From Saccopteryx bilineata (Eukaryota; Chordata; Mammalia; Chiroptera; Emballonuridae), in contig NC_089496.1 of the NCBI RefSeq assembly GCF_036850765.1, positions 49,962,113 through 50,026,112 of the forward strand: DNA of 64,000 nucleotides, written 5' to 3'. The position numbers and the translations under genes were made by a program. Within the stretch, counting starts at the first letter, position 1. Every line of letters begins with the position of its first letter. Positions 54,071 to 64,000 of this stretch are shown here, one piece after another. The notes under the pieces were generated by a model. That model did no database searches, had not been told where the DNA came from, and worked only from the letters and a program-made list of their open reading frames with translations.

Positions 54071-57000
54071 CAGATGCCTGAGAGAGAGTCAGGTGGGGAG
54101 GTATGGCCGTGATGTCTGGGAACAAGGACGGATGTCCCTGAGTCTGGGGCCGGGGGACAGGTGTGGATGTGACTGCATAACAAAGCCCTCTAGAGCAGCC
54201 CGGCTCAGATGGATTACGTACATCCATTGATATTTACTACATTAAAAACTAAAACTGAAAAAAAATAAAATTTTACTATTTATGAGCGTATTCATAAATA
54301 ATACATGTATTACGTATTAACATAAATATCTTTTATACAGAAAGTAACTATATTTCTCCAAAAAACCCCAAAAACTTCTAGCAAGGAGAGAAGCTGTTTT
54401 AACTTTTTTTTTTTTTTTGCAAAATCTCTTTCAGTTCGACTTAACAGACAGCTGGATTTGCATCCCCTCTGCTGCAATGTGTTGTTTTGATGGAAATATA
54501 TAAAGAAAGTCAGGTTTCACACAACTACGTAGCTAGAAAAAAAAAGGAGTATGTTAATCTGGTTCTGCAGTCAATCTGTTCAGTTATTACATGCCATGTA
54601 ACCTCTGGAAAATTCCACCGTGCCTATGAGAGAATAAAAGGCAAACAGCATCCGAGTGCTGTGATGAGGAGAGTTTTGACCCCACAGACGTTCTCTGGGA
54701 GGTTGTCAAAGGCACGGCCCTCCCAACCGGCCAGGTTCAGGACCACACTTCGGGGACCACTGCCTTGGAGAAAAACAGTGCTTGCTCATTCGGTTGCCAG
54801 CAGCATTGGCCATCGCTGGACCACTGCCCTCTTGGATGCACAGTTCAGACCATGAGGCGGGCGGGCACAATTTGCATCTGTTTGCAAAGCTGGTTGAAGC
54901 ACTAATTACAGGCAATTCTGACTGAGGCTCTGCTCCAAGGCAGCCCCTCAGCAGATGAACCTGCTGATGGAACCTACTCATCCAAGCCACTCAGGGCATG
55001 TCCAGGACTGGGGACAAGTGACCGTTTGGACTGAAGAACAAAATAATCAACATTCATTCCAACTGGACCCAGGGCCACTGGATGGAAAAGCAAGGCACCT
55101 GTGAAGGTCCTGAGTGGGACACGTTTGCGCCCATGCACGGGCTGAGTGAGGCTGGCGACCCAGACCGGACCACATTCCTCATCCCTGTGGCGGGCCACCC
55201 AGCCGTCCCCAGCCCCTCGCCATTGTCTTTTCTTTGCACTACGTATTTATCACCTTCCAGTATAATATTTACTGCTTTTCAAATTTATTGCCTGTATCTC
55301 TCACGAGACAATATATTTATTGTCTGTTTTGTTCCCTGTCACAGCCCCGGACCAGAACAGTGCCAACAGTGCCGAGAATATAGGCAAGGTGTCAGTAAGT
55401 GTTAGCTTTCTGAATGAGCTGGTAAGATCTACACACGGAGGGGCAGAGGAGGGCGGCCACTTCCTCCAGGCAGCCTTCCTCCCTTCCCCATCCCCCACGA
55501 GGGAAAGGCCTTGAGCTGAGCATGCTCAGTTTATGCTGCCCACACTCATGACACAGATTAGACCCTTCCTCCTCCTGCCTTGGGTGACTGAAGGGCAGGT
55601 AGACATTGGGAATGTGACATCTCCACGGGGAAGGAGGCATCAGGACTGGAGAAGAATCATCCATCATGACTTTCCCCACATTTGTTGTCAACCCGTTTGT
55701 GCTTAACCAGAAAGCCTGTGGTCAGCCGGGGGCGGCGGTTCACCTCCTCAGAGGAGGAGAGCAGAGGTTCTGTCAAGCCCTTCACCTCCCGCCCCCCACC
55801 CCGCACCCGGCACCCCTCCCCCACACCATCCACAGCATCTACGTCCTCTGTCCCTACTGCTTCTCCGCCCAGAGCCTCCCTTACACTCGGCTCTTGACAC
55901 TGGGCTGGGGGCTCTGCAAACCCCGTTTTCCCGTCTCCCCCGACAGTGGGCTCCTGCTGGGTGGGGTCTGCCACAGGGAGAGCGGCAGGGCTCGGCAGGG
56001 CTCCAGGAGCCTGGGGCGGGGCTTCCTTCTGTTCTCCGAGCACCAGCCTCGCCGCCTGCTCAGAGTCCCAAGCAGTGTCCCGTTCTCGCCACTCCGCAGC
56101 TGCATGGCGCGTGCCCGGGGGTCCCAGCCCCCGCCCGGGGCCCTCTCCTCTGGACTCCCGGGATCACTCCACTCCTTCCTTCTGTCCCGCCCGGTCTTGG
56201 CAACGCCAGCAGGGTCCCTGCAGTTACTAATCTGTACGCTACTCTTCCTCTTAGCTCTCTCAGCCCTCCCACACCTGCACAGAATTGTGCCCAATGCCCT
56301 GTGTTAGGGCTCCTCTACCTGAAATACCCACGATGGTTCTCACTGCCTGACTGGGTGGCCCCTGACTGGGCCAGCTCTCTTGTGGATTCTCCTGAAACCG
56401 CCAGTGGACAAGTTAGAACTGCTCCCCAGAGGGCTCTTACGTGGGTCAGAAATTTTTCACTAATGTTAAATCTACTACATTCATACCTGGAAATGCATTT
56501 CGACTCAGTTTCTCTTTCCTAATGACGTCCTTCCACACTGTCCAATAAACCGAGATGACCATACATCCCAATTCACCCACAACAGACCAGGTTCACGCCC
56601 GTTATCCCAGCACCATTAGGAAAGGGACCTCCTTTCTCTCTCTCTCTCAAAACTACCCCAGTTTGGGTGACAGATTATATGGCCTCTCTAAATAGAGACC
56701 ATTATATGTTCCACAATGAAATTAAATGATGTTAAGATACTCCAGCAATAAAATACCAATTAGAAAATGTTCCGAATTTGAGTATCAACCCCTTCTCATC
56801 ATGAATTTTCTGGGAAGAAATTAAAGTTCAACGATTCAAGTCAACGATTAAGTTCAAGTCCAAAGGATTTAAAGTCCAAAATCGTATGCTCTTTCCCTTG
56901 TGATTTAGGGTTCAAAGAAAATCGCCTCCCAATTTGTTATTCAACTTCTATGTTTTATTTCTCGGTGTTTCAAGGCCATGCATCAATTGTTGGAGCACAG

Positions 57001-57625
57001 GGATCCAGAAATAGCCTCTCTCTTTCCCGTGAGAGCTTTGAACAGATTATAAAATTCAACAAAGGGTGACAGGAAAGCGAGAGAAATAACACCCTGGCTC
57101 CTAATAAACTAGGCTTGTGCCTACAGGCAGGACAGCCTACCAATAGCGAGCTCTAGAATCAGGCTTCCCCTCCTCCCCCTCCCCGGTGTCTAATTCACCC
57201 CTTCCCCTGGGCACGGCTACACTGTGTATTTCTCAGCCTCTCTTACAGTTAGTTAACTCTGGTCCTATGAGTTTTGGCCAATGGATCGTGAAAAAAGTTC
57301 TGCATAGCCCCCTAGCAGGATCCATAAAAACTTCCCATGAGTGTTTCTTGTGACTCCCTCTCCCCAGCCCATCTGTGAGCTGAGTGGAGGGAAACTCTGA
57401 TGGCTTAGAAACAGGCAAGGCTACTGAATTCCTGGACATGGCTCCTCGCAGCACGAACGCAGCCTACCTTGTCTGTTGTACCCACCGAGTTCTTGGAGGC
57501 ATCGTCTTAGGACAGGTGTCCCTGTGGCTGTGGGTTAGAGGTTCCTTCACCCTGTAGACAGCCCAAGCCCAAGCCCAGAGAAAGAGGCAGCAGCTGAGCT
57601 GAGCAGGCTCCAGTCTCCCCACCTC
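54071..57625. other. Downstream region, mostly unique
   Basis: No gene recognised. Open frames such as 55666-56307 (213 codons) are GC-biased, have shadows on both strands and no recognised domain. A (CT)n run lies at about 56632-56650. The stretch 57190-57510 may be an old medium-reiteration repeat. Confidence 0.35.
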
Positions 57626-57629
57626 CAAA

Positions 57630-58070
57630 CCAAGTGGAGTAAGCGCCGCCCCGCGGGCGAGGAGGAGCCTTTCCAGAGGCGGGTGGGTGCCCCTCCTCCT
57701 GAAAGGAAATTATCTCGCCACCAAAATTGAGTTTTCTTCTTGTGCACCCCTTGTTTGTTTGCAGTCTTTCCTTGGTTCCCCATCCAGGTTTATTGGCTCT
57801 TTCCCAAGATTCAGCCTGGAATGCCGGTGGCCCAGGCCAGGCAGGTCCACGTTGGGTTCGGGCGACGGTAGAGAAATCGCGGAGCCGCAGAGCGTTGGGC
57901 CGCTGCCGTTTAGCAGAGCCTTGCAATGCCGGACGAGCCAACAGACAGGGAAATTGCTCCTGAGGCCTACAACCAGCAAAGCGGCCCCTTCGGCCCCTCA
58001 CAAGGGGCGGGCAGTCAACCCGCAATCTGCGATCTGCTCTGAGTGCAAGCACTGGTAGCCTTACACACAC
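57630..58070. other. GC-rich patch with several CpGs
   Basis: The sequence holds clusters such as GCGCCGCCCCGCGGGCGAGG and GGGTTCGGGCGACGG with more CpG than its surroundings. A 187-codon minus-strand frame (57507-58070) overlaps frames on the + strand and has no recognised domain. It could be a small CpG island or only a GC-rich stretch. Confidence 0.3.
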
Positions 58071-59740
58071 CTGGAGCGGACACGTGCTCAGGCACTAATC
58101 AGGCAAAGGGCTTGCAGCCAGTAAACCAGCGAGCAAGCCTAACACAGCTGTTTTCCCCACACCCCCTCCTCCTCCTTTCTTCAGTGGGTGACAGACAGAG
58201 GGGAGAGCCCTTGCTCCTCTCTGCGACTAGCCCGTGGGTCCCAGTCAAATACTCCTCTCTGGGCAGAAGTTCAAGGAGCAACCAACTCTTCCTGACCTTC
58301 CTCCCCACCTGCTCTAGTTTCCAGAGTCCTCAGAGGGTCGTTCTCAGGAGACACTTGCCATGTTCTGTTTTGTTGTTGTTTTTTTAAAGAATAGTGGCGT
58401 TTGCACAGGGATCATCAGGCTGTTTCTGAGGGAAGTCTGTGCCCTCAGCAACTCCCAGAGTCTGCCTGCAGTGGGGAACACCTTCTGTCTCCTGCCTCTA
58501 CTTGAAGTGGAGAAAGGTCTGCCCCTCTCCATAGCAAGAATAAACCTGGGACAGGCCTGCAGTGTGCCTGCCACACCCACAGTCCCGTCTGAGGGACATT
58601 GTCCTGCACAGCTCTTAATACACTGGCCAAGGTTGGGTTCCATGCGGTCTAGTACATGCTGGCCAGAGCGGATGAGATCCAGGTCGACCCCCAATCCATG
58701 GGGGCTCATCCGTACAGTGGGCAGCAAACTACTGCCAAGAGACTGGGCCAGTTCATGGGCATTGAAACAGTTCACGATCCCTAATTTCAACAGGAGGGAT
58801 TGCAATGGGTCATGGCAATGAGACAGCAGGACCCATGAGTCAGCAGAGGCAGTGGACTGACAGAGGAAGACCCAGGGTAGAGCTGTGCAGAGAAATGCAC
58901 ATGGACAGAGGGAGAGAGAGGGAGAGAGAGAACAGGGTTTGGAGGACAAGCCACAGAGGTGTCTGGGCTCCTTACAGTAGCTCAGTTCTTCCCCTGTCCT
59001 TTCTTATAACCAGTCACTCCCTTCCCCTTGCCCTGACCGCGTGCAGCACTGTGCCTTGTCCCACAGAACGATGCATTTCCACACTGGTCATCAGTCTGCA
59101 GCATCGAGCCTGCTTGTCGGAAGCCGCGGCCCCACGTGGGATGGAGACCAGCGTCTCCCGAAGAACCGGAAAGATATCCCATGAACAGCTCACTCTGATT
59201 AGCAGTTAGGGTCAGTGTTCCAAGGAAACGAGTCCCATTGTGACCATGGGAGGAAGATGTCCCATCCTGCCTCCCTCCGAGACAGGCCTGACAATATGGT
59301 CGCCGGCAGAACTGCTCCAGAGTGACACCCTCTGGAGCCACAGGGGAGAAACTGTCCTTCATTACCAGGTGGAAGCAAACACCAGTGACACAGGGACCGG
59401 ACAATAAAACAATTCAAGTGAAACAATCAAATGACTCAAGGGGAGAAAACACAGGCTCATTCATTCACAGCGACGGTTCTAAAAAGCGCACATTGGGTGA
59501 CATCAGATGCTGTTTCCGATGGCTGCCTTTTCTCCATCCCCGCACACCCCGCCTTGGCTCAGACCGTCATTAAGCGCGGCTGGGCTGGGACAATGGCAGT
59601 GGCGTTCGAACAGCCACGTCTCTCCTCGCCCCTCCCCCTTACGGCTTTCGGGAATCACACCTTGAACCCTTCTTCGGGGGTGAAACGGTTCGGGGCTGGC
59701 GGAGGGGGTGGCGGGTTAATTGAAGGTCACAGAAAGCAAC
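58071..59740. other. Unrecognised region with two minus-strand open frames
   Basis: Minus-strand frames at 58344-58949 (201 codons) and 58982-59404 (140 codons) lie close together but in different frames. I recognise no domain. A relic of an endogenous element is possible but unsupported. Confidence 0.3.
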
Positions 59741-59744
59741 GTCT

Positions 59745-59905
59745 TTCTGAACTAGAACGCGTGCGTTTTGTGCCAAGTGCTGTGCTAGGCACTTCCTGTC
59801 GCTGTGCTCATAAATCTCACGGTCGCGTCCCTCACACGGCAAACCTCAGTACCTGCATTTTGCAGACGAGGAAGACGAGACTCAGAAAAAGCATGCAAAA
59901 TGCTG
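59745..59905 (-). mobile_element. MIR fragment
   Basis: CAAGTGCTGTGCTAGGCACT, GCTCATAAATCTCACGGTCG and CATTTTGCAGACGAGGAAGA are reverse MIR in order. Confidence 0.75.
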
Positions 59906-62600
59906 AAGCCACCTGCCTGTCGGAAGTGGGGCGAGGGGTTGCATTCGGCCTTTGCCATCCTGCCTTGTGGACGCGCAGTGGTGACATTTTCCTGCCCTCT
60001 CCCTCCTCTCCCCTTCTCAACGCCCTGGTACATCTCTTCCCTGATCGGCTGTGGTCTCTGACCTAACTCACCCTCACTGTCACCTCCTGTCCTACCTGTC
60101 CAATGCCCCTTCTTCTCCCGGTCCCCACCGGCCCTCCCAGACCCTCCCAGACTCTGCTGTAGCTTCACGCCCCTCTTCCCCAAGAACTGAGAACCGGAGA
60201 CTAGCCCTGGGCAGTGAAAGGCCCTCGGAGCTCCTGAGGAAGGTGCTGGGCCCGCAGGAGCGGTGTGAACAGTGCTGTTGCGATGGGACTTTAGGGCCAG
60301 ACGGAGCAGGCACACACAATGTGTCGCATTCTGTCTCTTAATCAGCCCCTGGCCTGTCCGGCTAGTTCCTGCCATTGAAATCCTGTCACACCCGCTGCAC
60401 AAAGAGCCATTGTGCTTCCTTCCTTGTCCATCCAAGAGCAGACAGGGGCCGGTCTGCTCAGTCTGCATGGGCAGCGCGCTGTCCCCCGTCCTTATTCTTC
60501 CCGAACAATAGCAAGCAGGGACGGCCCAGGGCATGCGCGTGCAGGTGGCGCTGGGGCTTGCCCGGCTCTCAGAGAATGGCCCGATCCCTTACCTTGAACG
60601 TGAGGGCCTCCAGGCCAATCGGGGTAGAGGCTGGCGGGCGGGCTGTGGAGCTGCAAGCCCGGCCCCCTCCCTGGCCCCTCAGGCCGGCCTGCCTGCCGTA
60701 GCCTCTGCTCTCAGCCCCGGTCAGGCCCGGGGGTGCGGGGCACCGGAGGCCACTCTGTGCGTGGCAGACCTGACCCCTTAGAATGGGCTTCCGGTCTCTG
60801 GTGTGCACCGGTAGCACCTGGCTCTGGGGAAAACGCAGGCTGGGATTCAGCCCAAGGCTCTGCATTTCTAGAAAGCTCCAAGATCAGGCCAACATTGCTG
60901 GTCCGGGACCGTGGTTTTACTGATGAGGGCTGAGCCCTCGCTGGGATTGGAGCTGCCGTCCTGAGGGGCTTGCTGAGGCTGTGAGGGAGCCCCCACACAC
61001 ACACACAGGGCTGGCCCTCCAGGAAGAGCTGATGGGGATCAAAGAACTGACCAGAGAGGCCGGCAGGAAAAATCCCTAAGGGCACAGCGAGTCTGCGTGC
61101 TGTCCTCAGAAGGGGAAAGACGGGTGGGGCCGGGCTCTGTGTCAAACCGAGTTACCAAACTGCGGTCACACGTAGGAAGACCCAGGTCCCTACCACTTCC
61201 ATACATCTTCCTTCTTTCCCAGAGTTCGCTCTTCCCTGTCAGCTCCGGGAGGCCGACCGGGCGGTGCCTTCAGGGATGGAACCAGACAGACACGCAGCCG
61301 CAGGCTCCTGCTGGGTCCCCGCTCACACCCCTCGCTGTGGCGACCCTGGGCCCGGCCCGGTGCCCCTTCCCACCACTGAGGACGACACTCCAACTCCAGG
61401 CACCCAGTGGTGTTTCTTGCCCCAGCGGGAGCACAGGCCTGCCCGCAACACACCCTGACTTCCAGCCTCTGATACTGACTTCAGACTCTGGTCTCTAGAA
61501 CGGTGAGCAAATAGATTTCTGCTATTTGAAACCACTAAGTTTTGGGGGGCATGATCCAAACTAAGCAGGAAGAGTAATTTAAATTGTTTCCTTGGAAACA
61601 GTAGTTAATCTGGCTGTGTCCCAGTGTTCACGTGACTCACGTGGCCATTCAGATCCCTGCCCTGGGGAGAGGGTTATGTTCTATGTCTTGGCTCTCCAGG
61701 CAGAGGAAGATGTGGGGTGGGAGTAATCATTCACTCCTGACGTGACAGATGTGTCTGGCCCAACTCCTTGGACTTCCCAGAAAAATATTAAGCCAATAAA
61801 TTATCTTTCTTTTTTTTTTTTGGAGGAAGGTTTGAATTTATCTTCTGTCATCTACCTCAGAAAGGATTCTTAATAAATAACTAATGCCACTTGTCCCCTT
61901 TATTAAGACATCCAAGCATGAAGACTTCAAATTATTTCTGAGTCTCTTATTTTTGTTTTTCTACTAGTGCTGGTAAAAAAAAAAAAAAATCTCATGTTTA
62001 ACTTAGACCACCTACTATAATTTTATGTTAAAGACTCCTGCTTCCCCCTAAGTTAAGAGTAATATGAACCAAATTTACCTTCCGACTGAAATAACCAAAA
62101 AAACAAAAGACAAAACAATGACAAAGATTTTGCGAGTCATTGGATACTAGGCAGTGATGTATACTAATCCCTGAGATGGCTAATGAATGGAGTGAGCCTA
62201 TAACTGTCTCACATTATAGCCTTGGGAAAGTTTAGTGCCTGCAGCATAAGACAGGAAAAGCCAGATAGAGCCCAGTGGACTCTCTGAATGGGGGAAATGG
62301 AGCTGAGAGTCCTGGGAGATGAGGGAGCTAGAGCTTGCAGACAGAATACCAAAAAGGGGAGTGATCCTATAGGGGTTCCTTCTTGGGCATTCAGCACAAT
62401 ACTGATCAGTGTATGTGTTTCAGGTACTATTCAATGTTTGGGGAAAACCCAGTAGGGATTAGAGAACAGTGCTCACACAACGCTGTGAATAGTGCCTGTT
62501 CCTACCAGTCAGAGGGGAAGAAACATAATCCATGGCATATTGGGGTGAGTACGCAGAAGGGTCATGCCTCGGTAGTAGGGAATATCTAGTCCTAGACTGA
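59906..62600. other. Downstream region, GC-rich then AT-rich, nothing recognised
   Basis: GC-rich to about 61500 with overlapping frames of up to 249 codons on both strands, none recognised. After 61550 it is AT-rich with poly-T and poly-A runs. Confidence 0.35.
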
Positions 62601-62619
62601 GCATGGCTATGAACCCACC

Positions 62620-63770
62620 TGAAAAATAATAAAAGCAAGATCCAAAAGGATTTATCCGTTTCAAAGTAATGTAATTGCATTCCAAAACAAAGTTCAAGGA
62701 TATTTATAGGAATATACAACTAGTCAGTGCCAAACGGAGAAAATTCACAATGTTGAGCATCTAACCAAAGATTTTCAGATGAGTTAAAAAAAAAAAGGCA
62801 AGAAAACATGATCCATAGTAAAAATGAGCAATCCATAGAAACTGACCTAGAACTGACAGATGGAAGAACCATCCGAGAAAGACATGAACTGCATTCCAAT
62901 ATGTTCAGATATTCTGCAGAGACACGGAAAATATTATTGAAAGACCCAAATACAACTCTGGGATAAACCTATGTCTGAGATGTAGCATGCACTAGATGGC
63001 ATCCACAGAAGATGCAACACCTTAGAGGAAAAAGATCAGTCAACTTGAAGACTACCCAAAATGAAACACAGAGAGTCAAAAGAATCCCTTCCTCTTGACC
63101 CTCAAAACGAACAGAGCATCAGTGAGCTGCAGGACAATCACGGGCAGCCTTATATTTATGTAGCCAGAGTCTCCAGAACAGACAACTGAGAGAATATACT
63201 GTATGTGAAGATATAACAACAGTGGGTGATTTTCCAAACTCTGGAAACTCTAAGCCTGTGGATCAAAAAAATAATAATAGTAATTTTAAGAAGCTCAGTG
63301 AAACCCAAGCACAAGAAACATAAAGAAAATTACACCAAGATACATCACAATCCCACTGCTTAAAAGCAGTAACAAAAGGCAAATCTTAAAAGTCTCCAGA
63401 GAATAATAACATATTGCCAACAGAGGAACACAGACAAGAATGACAGCAGATTTCATCTTGGGAATGGTGAGAGCAGGAAGACAATGGAGCAACAGCTTTA
63501 AAGTGCTGGAAAAAACAACTGTCAATCTAGAATTCTTTACACAGTAGAATCGTTATTTCAACACAAGGACAAAATAAGGACATTTTTAGTCGTATAAAAG
63601 TTGGAAGAATTCAGCAGCAGACCTGCACTACAAGGAATGTGGGAAAGGAAGCCCTTAAAGCAGAAGGAAAAGGATCAATGATATCTGATGGAAATATGGA
63701 GCCACACAAAGGCCACTGGGGCTAGTAAGAACATGAGCAAACATGTACTTTTTTTCTTATTATTTAAATT
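62620..63770 (+). mobile_element. L1-family 5'/ORF1-region fragment
   Basis: Text such as CAAAATGAAACACAGAGAGT (63057), GAACAGAGCATCAGTGAGCT, TAAGAATGACAGCAGATTTC-like sequence near 63437, GACAATGGAGCAACAGCTTT, AACTGTCAATCTAGAATTCT and GCAGACCTGCACTACAAGGA follows the 5' region and ORF1 of old L1 (or HAL1-type) elements. The frame is broken. Confidence 0.65.
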
Positions 63771-64000
63771 TTAAGTCACTCTCTTCATTTACTTAGCCCT
63801 CCGTGACCTTCAACTCTTCACTGAAACCCTGCATATTAGTGAAGATTACTTAGAGCGCCTTTTACCCACCTCTCCTTCTAATTGAACATCCTTCTTTCTG
63901 CTGGTTTTTATTCCCATGGGACTCGTTCTCTGTGCCTTCAGGACTTATGCTTCTCTTCTTTATACCACCTTCTTGAACTGTGTACCTAAACGTCCAGAAC
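63771..64000. other. Window end, nothing recognised
   Basis: Short AT-rich unique sequence. Confidence 0.3.

Noticed and set aside
55666..56307. 213-codon + strand open frame
   Set aside because: Low-complexity, GC-biased, no recognised domain, with equally long overlapping frames on the other strand.
59785..60534. 249-codon minus-strand open frame
   Set aside because: It lies in GC-rich DNA with overlapping frames on both strands, part of it is a MIR, and no domain is recognisable.

Overview
This window is mammalian nuclear DNA, almost certainly from a bat. The evidence is its repeat content: at least eight copies of a tRNA-derived SINE that I recognise as Rhin-1-like, three or four copies of a second, longer tRNA-derived SINE, bat-type L1 3' ends, and three non-autonomous hAT elements with intact target-site duplications. 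Rhin-1-like SINEs point to a horseshoe-bat-like (rhinolophoid) lineage, but I cannot fix the species. There are no operons, CRISPR arrays or bacterial features.

The only protein-coding gene I can support is NPSR1, the neuropeptide S receptor (a class A GPCR). Exons 3 to 9 lie on the + strand at 9249-9340, 20820-20913, 25091-25292, 36799-36875, 43484-43570, 43987-44167 and 44986-45076. Splice phases agree at every junction. The exons encode 273 residues plus a stop, the same length as human NPSR1 isoform A from residue 99 to 371. Exons 1 and 2 lie upstream of the window. Introns 3 to 8 are about 11.5, 4.2, 11.5, 6.6, 0.4 and 0.8 kb.

Layout: 1-9248 is intron 2 sequence with a 61-bp minisatellite, SINEs, L1 fragments and a hAT element. 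9341-44985 holds the remaining introns, including an L1 split by a hAT element (13070-16113), an MLT1 LTR expanded into exactly forty 31-bp units (34478-35722), and an old U6-L1 chimeric retrocopy (32947-33244). 45077-64000 lies beyond the stop codon. It holds a younger U6-L1 chimera (46200-46382), an L1 interrupted by four later insertions (48130-52770), a hairpin-forming inverted-repeat element (53862-54070), a GC-rich repeat-poor stretch with no recognisable gene (54071-62600), and a 5'/ORF1-region L1 fragment at the end.

I found no new biological system. The most informative observations are the receptor's residue at the human Asn107Ile site and its altered C-terminal tail, the two minisatellites (one born inside an LTR), two independent U6-L1 chimeras of different ages, and three hAT insertions with perfect 8-bp duplications. 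Residue numbers and human comparisons come from my memory of human NPSR1. Repeat family names come from recognition, not from a library search.
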